A stretch of DNA of 34,310 bases, taken from contig NZ_NOXT01000104.1 of assembly GCF_002251755.1 (NCBI RefSeq), positions 1-34,310 of the forward strand, given 5' to 3'. The notes under the pieces are model-generated. The model saw only the letters and a program-made list of their open reading frames with translations. It was not told the DNA's origin and made no database searches. Positions 7,600 to 16,035 of this stretch are shown here, piece by piece. The position numbers were made by a program, and so were the translations under genes. This DNA comes from Sandarakinorhabdus cyanobacteriorum (GTDB lineage: Bacteria; Pseudomonadota; Alphaproteobacteria; Sphingomonadales; Sphingomonadaceae). Position 1 is the first letter of the stretch. Each line of letters starts with the position of its first letter.

Positions 7600-9915
7600 T
7601 CAGTACCGGTAGGCGACAGTGACGCCGAAGGTTCTCGGCCGGATGATGTCGCGGCGGAAGAATTCGAACGGGTTTCCGGCGCGCTCTCGGCGGGTCCATG
7701 TCGACTTGTTGAGAATGTTGTTGACGAACACCGACACGTCAAAGTCACCCGGCCGCACCCCGAGACGGGCGGACCAGAACGCAAGCGCGGGCGGCACCTC
7801 CAGCTGGGGATCAATGGCGCCGTTGGCCGGGTTCAGGAACGCGGGAAGCTTTGTCTGCCGGGCCCGGTAGTCGAAGTCCGTGCGAACATAGCCCCCACGT
7901 TCCTTGAAGGCGTCAAAGTCATACTGGGCATGGAGCGACAGGGTCCATGGCGCACCCAGAACGCGGTCACCCCGGCTGACCAGCGGATCTTGCGCGGTCG
8001 GCCCGCCAAGGACGGTTTCGAGGAACTGTGCGTCCGTGTAACCGAACTCGGCCTGCAGCGTCAGGCGGTTGACCGGCTTGATTTCGAACTGGACGTCAAA
8101 GCCGCGGCTGCGCGCCTTGCCAAGGTTGGACGTGAACTGGAAGCCGCAGGAGTTGAGGCCAACCGCCTGCTGGATATTCGACCAGTCGACCTGGAACACG
8201 CTGGCCTGGATATTGCCCAGGCCGTTGCCAAAGCGGCTCTTCACGCCGAGTTCATAGCTCCAGACCGAGTCCGAGTTGAACAACGCCGGCCGGCCGTTGG
8301 GATAGCCGATCGCGTTGAGCTGTGGCCCGCAGAACGTCCCCACCTGCGGGTTGTAGCCGCCGACGCGGAAGCCCCGCGAGGCCGACGCGTAGATCAGGGT
8401 GTCCGGCGTGGCCTGGAAGTTGACGCCGAAGCGCGGATTGAACGGACGCTCCTGCTGGCGACCGGTGTCGACCACGGTTGGGCCGACGACGAAGCCGCTG
8501 GCCACATTGTCGATCCGGAAATCGGTGTCGCTATAGCGAAGGCCGGCGGTCAACGAGAGCGTGTCGGTCACGTTGTAGGTCGCTTCGCCGAACAGCGCGA
8601 ACTGCTTGTCGACCGTCACCGCGTTCTGGTCGTAAACGACAAAACCGGGAACCGGGTTCGATGCACCGAACAGGTAGACCGGCAGATACTGGTCCGTCAC
8701 CAACTGCAGCGAAGTCTGCCGGGCGTGGGAGTAGAAGGCGCCAACCACCCACTTGAGCGGGCTGTCGGGGGTCGTCGACTGGAGCCGCACTTCCCCGGTC
8801 CAGTTCTTCTGGGCGACCAGGAAGTCCGACGGCGCCTGCTGGTCCGGGAACTGCGGGAGGCGGTTCTGGCCGGTAAACAGGTTCTGGTCGAAGGTCGTGT
8901 AATCCTGCACGAAACTCTGGCGACGATTGAAATAGGCCCCGACCGCGATCAGGTCGACGCCACCCAGGTCAACCGTGGTGTTGATTGACGCGAGGTAAAA
9001 CCGGTCACGGCTTTGCTCGCGCACCTGGTTGGCGCTCTGGAACACGCCATCATCATAATCCGAAAAGCGTTCCCAGGTTTCGGCGCTGTCGTTGGCGCGG
9101 ATGTTCTGGAAGAAGATCGACGGCGTGATCTTCACGCTCTCCACCGGTTGCCACGTCACGGCCAGTCGACCGACGTAGGTGTCGGTGCGGTTGGCGTTCT
9201 TGTCGACCACGTTGCCGGTGAAGCTGCTGATCCGGTCCACGAAACCGCCATCCCGGCGATAATAGCCGCTGGCGGCGAAGCCCAGCTTGTCGGCAACCAA
9301 GGGACCGCTGACCGAAAGCCCGGCTTCGCCGCTGGGGCCACCATACTGGGTGGTGGCAAGCTCGGAGCGGCCATAGACCTGCAGCTTGTCCATCGACGGA
9401 GCCCCCGTGATGAACCGGATGGTGCCGCCCATGGAGCCGGCACCAAACAGCGTGCCCTGCGGTCCGCGCAGGACCTCGATGCGCTCCAGGTTGAAGACAA
9501 TCGGGTAGACGTTGCCACCGCCATAGCCCAACTGGCGGATCTGGATCGGCACGTCGTCGATGTAGATACCGGTCGTCGCCGCACCCACGTCGGAGTTGAT
9601 CCCGCGGATCGAGATATTGGTCGTCGTGTTCGACCGCTCGAAGGTGATGCCCGGGGTCTGCCGAATGACGTCGGTGAAGTCGCGGATACCGCGGGAGTCC
9701 AGCTTTTCCTGCGAGAAGGCGCTGATGCTGACCGGAACCTTGTTGATGCTCTGGCTCTGGCGGGTCGCGGTGACGATGATTTCGCCGGCTTCCGCTTCGT
9801 CCTGGGCGACATCCGTCGCCGGTTGGGTGGCGGCCTGCGCAAACGCGGGCTGTGCAGCGATCAGCAGCGCAAGCGCACTGACCGACACGGTGGCGAGCAA
9901 ATTCTTGTGGCGCAT
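7600..9915 (-). CDS. TonB-dependent outer-membrane receptor
   Basis: A 771-residue receptor. It has a signal peptide (residues 1-26, ending AFA), a TonB-box-like segment EIIVTATR (about 49-56), a plug domain with the conserved RGI and VLRGPQGTLFG motifs (the latter near 150), and a 22-strand-type barrel ending in aromatic residues (VAYRY). A GGAGAGG ribosome binding site precedes the ATG at 9915. The architecture is that of the large sphingomonad-type catabolic receptors, not a confirmed siderophore receptor. It lies between the two paralogous secreted amidohydrolases, which suggests that it imports their substrate (inference). The 73-base gap before it is the largest within the operon and may hold an internal promoter. 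Confidence 0.93.
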   Translation of the reverse strand: MRHKNLLATVSVSALALLIAAQPAFAQAATQPATDVAQDEAEAGEIIVTATRQSQSINKVPVSISAFSQEKLDSRGIRDFTDVIRQTPGITFERSNTTTNISIRGINSDVGAATTGIYIDDVPIQIRQLGYGGGNVYPIVFNLERIEVLRGPQGTLFGAGSMGGTIRFITGAPSMDKLQVYGRSELATTQYGGPSGEAGLSVSGPLVADKLGFAASGYYRRDGGFVDRISSFTGNVVDKNANRTDTYVGRLAVTWQPVESVKITPSIFFQNIRANDSAETWERFSDYDDGVFQSANQVREQSRDRFYLASINTTVDLGGVDLIAVGAYFNRRQSFVQDYTTFDQNLFTGQNRLPQFPDQQAPSDFLVAQKNWTGEVRLQSTTPDSPLKWVVGAFYSHARQTSLQLVTDQYLPVYLFGASNPVPGFVVYDQNAVTVDKQFALFGEATYNVTDTLSLTAGLRYSDTDFRIDNVASGFVVGPTVVDTGRQQERPFNPRFGVNFQATPDTLIYASASRGFRVGGYNPQVGTFCGPQLNAIGYPNGRPALFNSDSVWSYELGVKSRFGNGLGNIQASVFQVDWSNIQQAVGLNSCGFQFTSNLGKARSRGFDVQFEIKPVNRLTLQAEFGYTDAQFLETVLGGPTAQDPLVSRGDRVLGAPWTLSLHAQYDFDAFKERGGYVRTDFDYRARQTKLPAFLNPANGAIDPQLEVPPALAFWSARLGVRPGDFDVSVFVNNILNKSTWTRRERAGNPFEFFRRDIIRPRTFGVTVAYRY

Positions 9916-9941
9916 GGTAGCCCCTCTCCTCCCAGAGATCC

Positions 9942-9961
9942 CGAACCGGACAGCTGGTTCG
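9942..9961. promoter_or_regulatory. Inverted repeat before TonB receptor gene
   Basis: Perfect 6-bp arms CGAACC and GGTTCG separated by eight bases, located 27 to 46 bases upstream of the receptor start in the largest intergenic gap of the operon. It could be an operator, an mRNA hairpin or a processing site. No convincing promoter was assigned with it. Confidence 0.35.
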
Positions 9962-9988
9962 AGTTGACAATTTTGCTATCAGGCTTGG

Positions 9989-11740
9989 CTATCGGGCTCT
10001 GTCCCCTGAACTGATGACAGCCGCGCTTTCCGGGTGGCGGAAGACATTCTCGCCATTGATGAATGTCAGCCAAACCCGGGTCTTGTGGACGTCGTGAACA
10101 GGCGATGAGAGCGGGTTCTCGCGCGTCACGATGAAGTCGGCCTTGCGGCCAACCGACAGCGTGCCGACCGCACGGTCGAGGCGCATGGCGCGCGCGCCGT
10201 TGATGGTGAGCAGTCGAAGCGCGTTCTCGCGGTCGATGGCTTGTCCAGCCCCGAGCGCCTCAGGGCTGCCACCCGGCCGCTGGCGGGTCACCAGGGTCTC
10301 GAGCGCCAGCCACGGATCCACGGACGGCACAACCGGCCAGTCGGATCCGGCAACCGCCAATGCGCCGGTACGCAGGATGTCGGCAATCGGGATCCAGCGA
10401 TGCATGCGCTCGGGCCCAACCGCCTTCAGGATGTCGACCGACGCAATTGGCGTTGGGTACCAGATGTAGGGCGAGAACTCCCAGACCCCGTTCAGGGGGC
10501 CGAGACGGTCGGTGTCCGCCGGATCGACGAAGGTGCTGTGGGCAACCACGTGCATGGGCCCCGTCTGACCGTTGGCGTTCCGGGCAAAGGCAATGGCATC
10601 GATGGCCGCGCGGACCGCCGCATCGCCGGCCGCGTGGAACTTGACCGACAGGCCCATGCGATCGAAGCGGGCCACCGCCGGGTTCAACTCCGCCAGGTTG
10701 GGCAACAGCAGTCCCTTGGGCGGACGCCGATCATCATCGGTGTGATCCGCGTAGGGCGCCAGCATCGCCCCGGTGTGGCTCTCGGTCGGCACACCGTCCA
10801 TGAAGATCTTCACGCAGTCGGGCTTGAAGCGATCCGTCTCGTATTGGGCACGGGCCGCGATCAGGCGCTCACCCGTTGCCTTCTGGTCACCGTCCTGGGT
10901 TTCCCAGACGATGCAGCCCCGAATGCGCTGCTTGACCAGTCCTTCACGAGTGAGCTGTGCAAAGGGCTCAATGTCGGGATCCCGGATGGATGCCACCGTA
11001 AAGGCGGTGATGCCTTGCGACAGCATGTGGTCGGCGGCCCATTTGATGGCGGCTTTCCGTCTTTCCAGGCTGTCAGGCGGCACGACCTTGGTGATCAGGC
11101 GCGTGGCGCTTTCCCGGAGCAGCCCGGTGGGCTCACCGGCCGCGTCGCGCTCGATAATGCCACCAGGCGGATTGGGCGTGTTGCGATCAATACCGGCAAG
11201 CTGCAGCGCCCGGCTGTTCACCCACAGGCTGTGCAGGGCCTCGTCATCAAGGGCAACGGGATTGTCCGGCACAATCGCGTCCAGAAACGCCCGCCCCTGT
11301 TCACCGGCTGCGAAGCTCGCCGCGACCCAGTTGCCGCCCCGGATCCACTCGCCCTTCGGCGCCTTGGCGACACATTGGCGAATCGCCTCGCGGATCTGCG
11401 GGCTGGTCCCGTTCACGGGCAGGCGGCAGTTCATTTCGGTGAGGCCGGCAAACAGCGGGTGGACATGGGAATCCACCAGGCCCGGCAGGACCGTGGCGCC
11501 TTTCAGATCGAGCACGGCTGCACGCGGGCCGGCCCGGCGGCGCGCGGTCCGTTCGTCGCCCAGGTACCCAATCACGCCACCATCCACCACCATGGCGCGC
11601 GACCAACCCGTTTCCGTCCGGATCAAACCGCCGACGACGAGCAGGCGTTGCGGTGCAGGTCGCTCGGCGGCGGCGGCCCCGCCCGCAATCGTCATCGCCA
11701 ACAGGCTCGCACGCACGGCACAGGACAGGCGCGTTCGCAT
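9989..11740 (-). CDS. Exported amidohydrolase, paralogue of 5807-7549
   Basis: A 583-residue YtcJ/amidohydrolase-3 type hydrolase with a signal peptide (residues 1-25, AGGAAAA cleavage region). It has the same motif series as the protein at 5807-7549: SHVHP (H92, H94), MDGVPTESHTGAML, KFHAAGD, VVAHSTF and AGSDWPVVPSVDPW. The two proteins align along their whole length by eye and are clearly paralogues. The start ATG shares a base with the stop of the small LuxR-type gene (TGATG), and GGAG sits nine bases upstream. A role in periplasmic hydrolysis of an amide or formamide of an aromatic amine is inferred from family and context. Having two copies suggests different acyl groups or amines. Confidence 0.86.
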   Translation of the reverse strand: MRTRLSCAVRASLLAMTIAGGAAAAERPAPQRLLVVGGLIRTETGWSRAMVVDGGVIGYLGDERTARRRAGPRAAVLDLKGATVLPGLVDSHVHPLFAGLTEMNCRLPVNGTSPQIREAIRQCVAKAPKGEWIRGGNWVAASFAAGEQGRAFLDAIVPDNPVALDDEALHSLWVNSRALQLAGIDRNTPNPPGGIIERDAAGEPTGLLRESATRLITKVVPPDSLERRKAAIKWAADHMLSQGITAFTVASIRDPDIEPFAQLTREGLVKQRIRGCIVWETQDGDQKATGERLIAARAQYETDRFKPDCVKIFMDGVPTESHTGAMLAPYADHTDDDRRPPKGLLLPNLAELNPAVARFDRMGLSVKFHAAGDAAVRAAIDAIAFARNANGQTGPMHVVAHSTFVDPADTDRLGPLNGVWEFSPYIWYPTPIASVDILKAVGPERMHRWIPIADILRTGALAVAGSDWPVVPSVDPWLALETLVTRQRPGGSPEALGAGQAIDRENALRLLTINGARAMRLDRAVGTLSVGRKADFIVTRENPLSSPVHDVHKTRVWLTFINGENVFRHPESAAVISSGDRAR

Positions 11741-11994
11741 CAGATCATCTCCAGGAAAAACTGGTTGCTGTGGGTGACGCGATAGCGCTCATAGGCGCGA
11801 CGCCGATACGTCAGCACGGATGCCATCGAGATGCCGAGGTCGAGCGCAATGGCTTCCGCCGTCATGCCCACCATGGTGCGCGCGCACACGGCCCGCTCCC
11901 GGTCGGTCAGGCAGACGTAGATCGCGCCCAGTCGCCGTTCGATCTTCTCGATCGCGCGGCGAGCATCAAAGGCGGGGGCAGCGACCGAGGCCAT
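11740..11994 (-). CDS. Solo LuxR-type HTH protein
   Basis: An 84-residue protein consisting almost only of a LuxR/GerE-type helix-turn-helix: LTDRERAVCAR begins the domain (about residue 29) and the recognition part runs through AIALDLGISMASVLTYRRRAYER (split here as AIALDLGISMAS, about 48-59, and VLTYRRRAYER). No sensor or receiver domain is present, whereas typical relatives are 200-370 residues long. It starts 4 bases after the EthD-like gene's stop and overlaps the amidohydrolase start by one base, so it is embedded in the operon. There is no good ribosome binding site, which suggests translational coupling. It may be a genuine small DNA-binding regulator or the surviving C-terminal piece of a larger regulator. 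Confidence 0.65.
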   Translation of the reverse strand: MASVAAPAFDARRAIEKIERRLGAIYVCLTDRERAVCARTMVGMTAEAIALDLGISMASVLTYRRRAYERYRVTHSNQFFLEMI

Positions 11995-11998
11995 CGCT

Positions 11999-12298
11999 TC
12001 AACCGATGGTCTCGCCGATCATGACCGTCGCCAGCCCCTCGGCAAAATTGGCGAGGTCAGCGCCGGTGGCGGCGTTCTCGGGGCTCTTCATCGCGGCCTT
12101 GAAGCTGTCCGCATCGGCGAAATAGAGCTCCGCCATCAGGAAGAACTTTTCCCCCATGAGCGTGCGATTGAGGCGTGTCACCTCGGATCGCACCAGGCCC
12201 GGGATCTTGGCCACCAGCGGCAAGTGAACGTCATGGTAGTGACGCAGGAACTGTTCCGGATCGGCTGGTTCCCGGTAGAGAACGATCATCTTGTGCAT
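11999..12298 (-). CDS. EthD-family small protein
   Basis: A 99-residue dimeric alpha-beta-barrel type protein. The N-terminal MHKMIVLYREPADPEQF followed by HYHDVHLPL (about residues 20-28) and PGLVRSEV is the typical EthD layout. Proteins of this family are small companions of oxidative degradation enzymes; EthD itself is needed for ethyl tert-butyl ether oxidation, and other members act as decarboxylases or cyclases. GGGGAG precedes the ATG at 12298. It lies 22 bases after paaK and just ahead of the solo LuxR gene. Its exact role here is unknown; handling of an unstable aldehyde or phenolic intermediate is a guess. Confidence 0.78.
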   Translation of the reverse strand: MHKMIVLYREPADPEQFLRHYHDVHLPLVAKIPGLVRSEVTRLNRTLMGEKFFLMAELYFADADSFKAAMKSPENAATGADLANFAEGLATVMIGETIG

Positions 12299-12320
12299 GC
12301 CTGTCTCCCCATCACGTTGT

Positions 12321-13607
12321 TCACAGGTGACGTTTGTCGATCACCCTCTTGGCCTTGCCTTCCGACCGCGGAATGGATCCGGGCGGCCGCGCGTCGATGC
12401 TCACGCTGATCCCGATCAGCGACTTGATCCGGTGCTGGAGGTCAGCGAGGTCGCGCTTCACCTCGTCATCGCCCGCACCGACGCGCCGCTCGACGGCCAG
12501 CGCCACGACATCCATCCGTCCCGGCCGGCTGAGCTCGATCAGGTAGTGCGGTGCCAGGGCCGGGCAGCTCAGCAGGATCTCCTCGATCTGGCTCGGGAAC
12601 ACGTTGACGCCGCGGACGATCAGCATGTCGTCGCTGCGCCCGGTGATCTTGGCCATCCGCCGCATCGGCCGGGCGCTGCCGGGCAAGAGGCGGGTCAGGT
12701 CGCGCGTGCGATAGCGGATGACGGGCATCGCCTGCTTGGTCAGCGAGGTGAAGACGAGCTCGCCTTCGGCGCCATCAGGCAGGACCGCCCCCGTCTCGGG
12801 ATCGATGATTTCCGGGTAGAAATGGTCTTCCCAGATCGTCGGCCCGTCCTTGGCAACGCCGCATTCCTGGGCAACACCCGGTCCCATCACCTCGGACAGG
12901 CCATAGATATCGGTCGCGCTGATGCCGAACGCGGTTTCGATCTCGCGGCGCATCGCCTCGGTCCAGGGCTCGGCCCCGAAGATGCCGATGCGCAGCGACG
13001 TGGCCGCCGGATCGAGACCCTGCTTGGTGTAAGCGTCCAGCATGGCCAGGAGATAGCTCGGCGTGACCATGATGATGTCGGGCCGGAAGTCGGCGATGAT
13101 CTGCATCTGCTTCTCGGTCTGCCCGCCACCCATGGGAATGACGGCGCAGCCAAGCGCTTCGGCCCCGTAATGGGCACCCAGGCCGCCGGTGAAGAGGCCG
13201 TAGCCATAGGCCACGTGCACCTTCATGCCGGGACGACCACCCGCGGCATGGATGGACCTCGCCACCACTTCGCTCCACGTCTGGATATCAGCCCTGGTGT
13301 AGCCGACCACCACCGGCTTGCCGGTTGTGCCCGAGGAGGCGTGGATACGGGCCAGCTGCTGCTGGGGCACCGCGAAGAAGTCAAACGGGTAGGCGTCCCT
13401 GAGGTCGGCCTTGGTGGTGAACGGGAAGCGCGTCAGGTCGTCGAGGGACCGCAGGTCATCGGGATGGACACCGGCGGCATCGAACTTGGCCCGGTAGCGC
13501 GGGTTGCCTTCATAGGCGTGCCGAACCGACCACTTGAGCCGTTCGAGCTGCAGCGACCGCAACTCGTCAAGCGATGCCCGCTCGATCGCGTGCAGCGTCT
13601 CGATCAT
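12321..13607 (-). CDS. paaK: Phenylacetate-CoA ligase
   Basis: A 428-residue AMP-forming ligase, the normal PaaK length, that converts phenylacetate, ATP and CoA to phenylacetyl-CoA, the first step of the aerobic paa pathway. Visible are the phosphate-binding SSGTTGKP (residues 91-98), YGLSEVMGPGV (adenylate-binding region, near 230), the YRTRDLTR hinge region, and the C-terminal SEGKAKRV with the catalytic-type lysine (about 418-420). The start at 13607 overlaps the aldehyde dehydrogenase stop by four bases (ATGA) and has AGGTGA upstream. The gene sits in the amine operon, next to the aldehyde dehydrogenase that would make its substrate, instead of with paaABCDE. Confidence 0.92.
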   Translation of the reverse strand: MIETLHAIERASLDELRSLQLERLKWSVRHAYEGNPRYRAKFDAAGVHPDDLRSLDDLTRFPFTTKADLRDAYPFDFFAVPQQQLARIHASSGTTGKPVVVGYTRADIQTWSEVVARSIHAAGGRPGMKVHVAYGYGLFTGGLGAHYGAEALGCAVIPMGGGQTEKQMQIIADFRPDIIMVTPSYLLAMLDAYTKQGLDPAATSLRIGIFGAEPWTEAMRREIETAFGISATDIYGLSEVMGPGVAQECGVAKDGPTIWEDHFYPEIIDPETGAVLPDGAEGELVFTSLTKQAMPVIRYRTRDLTRLLPGSARPMRRMAKITGRSDDMLIVRGVNVFPSQIEEILLSCPALAPHYLIELSRPGRMDVVALAVERRVGAGDDEVKRDLADLQHRIKSLIGISVSIDARPPGSIPRSEGKAKRVIDKRHL

Positions 13608-15013
13608 GCGTGGATCACCTGCACCGTGGTGCATTCCGCAAGACCGAGCGCCGCGAACTCAACCCCGATGCCCGACTGCTTTACCCCGCCGAACGGCGCA
13701 TCGGGCCTGATCGCACCATGGTTGTTGACCCAGACGCTGCCGCATTCAAGCCTGGCGGCAAGACGGCGGGCAGCATCCACGTCGCGTGACCAGATGGATC
13801 CGCCCAGACCGTTCTCGCTGGCGTTGGCGCGGGTGATCACGTCCTCGACATCGTGGTAGCGGATGACGGGGATGGCCGGGCCGAACTGCTCCTCGTCGAC
13901 AAGAGCCATGCCCTCCGTCGCGTCCGCCACGATGGTCACCGGGTAGAACAGGCCCGGCCCGGCCATCGGCTCGCCACCGCACAGAACGCGGGCCCCTTCC
14001 TGGCGTGCGCGGTCCACCAGCCCCTTCACGCGCTCGAACTGCATGGGGTTCTGGATCGGACCAAGGTGGCTGGTCGCCTCCAGCCCGTTTCCGGTCACGA
14101 TGTTGGCGGCATAGCGGACCAGCTTCTGGCAGACGTCCTCGTAGATGGAGTCATGCACATACAATCGCTTGAGGGCCGCGCAGGTCTGGCCGTTGTTGAT
14201 GAAGATGCCCCAGAACAGCTTGTCGATGTTGGCGTCGACGTCGGCATCGGGAAGCACGATCCCCGCGTCATTGCCGCCCAGTTCCAGGGTCAGGCGCTTC
14301 AGGTTGCGCGCGCCGCTGGCCATGACCTTGCGACCGGTCGCGGTCGATCCGGTGAAGATGATCTTGTCGATGCCCTCGTGCTCGGCCATCGCCTGCCCGA
14401 TCTCGTCGCGGGCCGACAGCACGTTGAGCACACCGGGCGGCAGCGCCTTTTGCAGCAGTTCGCCCAGCCAGAGCGTGGCCAGCGGTGTCTTGGGCGACGG
14501 CTTGAGCACCACGGTGTTGCCGGCGAGGATCGCGGGCATCATGTGCCAGATCGCGATCATGATCGGGAAGTTCCATGGCGTGATCGACCCCACCACGCCG
14601 ATGGGACGATGGTGCAAGGTGACGTTGGCGGTCTCATCGGCCTGGATCACCTCCACCGGAAGCGCGAGGGTGGCCGTGTGACGGGCCCAGGCGATGGCGG
14701 CGCCAATCTCCCAGTTCGACCCGAGACCGCCGAGCGGCTTGCCCTGCTCGCGGGTGACGAGGGCCGCCAGGTCCCCGGCATGGGCCTCGATGATGTCGGC
14801 CATGGCGTTCACGGCCGCCTGGCGCTCCTGTTGGGTGCGGGCGGCCCAGCCGGGAAAGGCGCGGCGTGCCGCTGCCACGGCATCGTCCAGCTGCTGGCGG
14901 CTCGCGGCCGGGGCCGCGGCAAAGGCCGTGCCCAGGGCCGGGTCAAGAACATCGAAACTGTCGGCGGCGGAGACCTGCTGGCCATCGATGGTGAGAGCAA
15001 AGCTGCGTTCCAT
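13604..15013 (-). CDS. Aldehyde dehydrogenase (phenylacetaldehyde type inferred)
   Basis: A 469-residue NAD(P)-dependent aldehyde dehydrogenase without signal peptide. The catalytic set is complete: N148 in TPWNFP, K171 in VLKPSPKTP, E244 in LELGGND and the nucleophile C278 in NNGQTCAAL. It would oxidise an aldehyde to the carboxylic acid in the cytoplasm. Substrate choice is inferred from position: it lies between the TTQ amine dehydrogenase genes and paaK, so phenylacetaldehyde (or 4-hydroxyphenylacetaldehyde) to the arylacetate is the simplest reading. AAGGAG lies ten bases before the ATG at 15013. Its 3' end overlaps paaK by four bases. Confidence 0.9.
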   Translation of the reverse strand: MERSFALTIDGQQVSAADSFDVLDPALGTAFAAAPAASRQQLDDAVAAARRAFPGWAARTQQERQAAVNAMADIIEAHAGDLAALVTREQGKPLGGLGSNWEIGAAIAWARHTATLALPVEVIQADETANVTLHHRPIGVVGSITPWNFPIMIAIWHMMPAILAGNTVVLKPSPKTPLATLWLGELLQKALPPGVLNVLSARDEIGQAMAEHEGIDKIIFTGSTATGRKVMASGARNLKRLTLELGGNDAGIVLPDADVDANIDKLFWGIFINNGQTCAALKRLYVHDSIYEDVCQKLVRYAANIVTGNGLEATSHLGPIQNPMQFERVKGLVDRARQEGARVLCGGEPMAGPGLFYPVTIVADATEGMALVDEEQFGPAIPVIRYHDVEDVITRANASENGLGGSIWSRDVDAARRLAARLECGSVWVNNHGAIRPDAPFGGVKQSGIGVEFAALGLAECTTVQVIHA

Positions 15014-15044
15014 GAGCGATCATCTCCTTGGCAAATCGCCGGTT

Positions 15045-15500
15045 CTACGGTGTCGGTGGCTCCGCCATCGCCATGCGCGTCGGTGCGGGCATCTTCTGGA
15101 TCAGCGCGTTGCGAGCCGCGCGCACGTCCTGGAGGCGCATGCGGCGCAGCGCGCCCACTTCCTGGGCCGTGTAGGGCTTGAAGGGCTGCGGGAGGGCCGG
15201 GCCCATGGCCGGCACCAGCCAGTTCATCAATGCAGCGAGATCCGCGTCATTGAGCGTCGAGTTGGCCACCCCGGGCACGCGCACCAGGAATTCCCGGCCG
15301 CCTGGGACCAGCAGGAAGTTGGCCAATTGGCCCCGCATGGGAGGGACCTTGCCGGCCATGCCCTCGCCCGAGGGCAAGTGGCAGCCCTGGCAATTGGTCA
15401 TGTAGTTGATGCGCGGTGCGCGCTGCAGCGATTGCGCGGCCACGGGAGCCACAAAGGCCACAAGGCCAACAAGCGCTGCAAGGAGCACCGGCGCGCGCAT
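15045..15500 (-). CDS. Periplasmic monohaem cytochrome c
   Basis: A 151-residue c-type cytochrome with a signal peptide (residues 1-22, VAPVAAQ) and a single haem-binding motif CQGCH (C37, C40, H41). Several methionines could be the sixth ligand (for example PPMRG or AMGP). It starts two bases after the stop of the small TTQ dehydrogenase subunit, so it is probably co-translated with it. As TTQ dehydrogenases pass electrons to periplasmic copper proteins or cytochromes c, it is a likely acceptor or relay (inference from location). It has only one haem and is far too small to be the dihaem TTQ-forming enzyme MauG. The start at 15500 was chosen to begin at the signal peptide. Confidence 0.85.
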   Translation of the reverse strand: MRAPVLLAALVGLVAFVAPVAAQSLQRAPRINYMTNCQGCHLPSGEGMAGKVPPMRGQLANFLLVPGGREFLVRVPGVANSTLNDADLAALMNWLVPAMGPALPQPFKPYTAQEVGALRRMRLQDVRAARNALIQKMPAPTRMAMAEPPTP

Positions 15501-15502
15501 GG

Positions 15503-16015
15503 TCAGGACGCGGCCCCCAGCACCACCGCCGTCGAGCAATTGTAGACAACCCCGGACTGCGTGCCGAGGCACCAGTTAAGATCGTTGGCGCCCTGCGGCT
15601 GGTAAATGGGGGTATCGCCCTCGTTGCGGTTGCAGATGCACCGGCCGCAGGCAGCCTTGCCGCAGCAGTCATTGTAGGAAATCACGTAGTCCTTGCCATC
15701 GACCGGGTTGCGACATGTGCCCACCCAGGTGATCGGCGAAGGCTCGGTGCCGGGCGGGCAGGTCGAAACCGACCCGCCACAGCAGGAGCACAGGAACCCG
15801 TCGATGGCGCAGTACCGCCAGTAGTCGCAGGACGACGGGTCACCCTTTTCCCCGGGCTGCTGTTTCGGGGTCTGGGCCTGGGCCCGGGCAACGGGAAGCG
15901 CCGGAACGCTGGCGGCGGCCGCGAGACCTCCAAGACGGGCCAGCAACCCGCGCCGGGATATCCCCCGGGCGGCCTGGCGGGCCAGTCGTTCAGCGATGCG
16001 ATCCAATCGGTTCAT
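15503..16015 (-). CDS. aauA: Aromatic amine dehydrogenase small subunit (TTQ-bearing)
   Basis: A 170-residue precursor of the light subunit that carries the tryptophan tryptophylquinone cofactor made from two of its own tryptophans. With an offset of 40 it lines up without gaps with the remembered Paracoccus MauA sequence: W97 and W148 match the TTQ pair W57/W108, and D116 in YNDCCG and D72 in AIDG match D76 and D32. The leader is long and has SRRGLLARLGG, a twin-arginine-like signal, as expected for this subunit. There are 14 cysteines after the leader, two more (C79, C123) than I recall for MauA. The strings DGFLCSCCGG and ACGRC match my memory of the Alcaligenes faecalis aromatic amine dehydrogenase, so an arylethylamine substrate is favoured over methylamine. 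Confidence 0.9.
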   Translation of the reverse strand: MNRLDRIAERLARQAARGISRRGLLARLGGLAAAASVPALPVARAQAQTPKQQPGEKGDPSSCDYWRYCAIDGFLCSCCGGSVSTCPPGTEPSPITWVGTCRNPVDGKDYVISYNDCCGKAACGRCICNRNEGDTPIYQPQGANDLNWCLGTQSGVVYNCSTAVVLGAAS

Positions 16016-16035
16016 GGTGAGAACTCCGGCACTCG

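Noticed and set aside
5822-7612. 596-residue plus-strand open frame opposite the amidohydrolase
   Set aside because: Composition is typical of an antisense GC-rich shadow; no domain recognised, and the opposite strand encodes a complete amidohydrolase.
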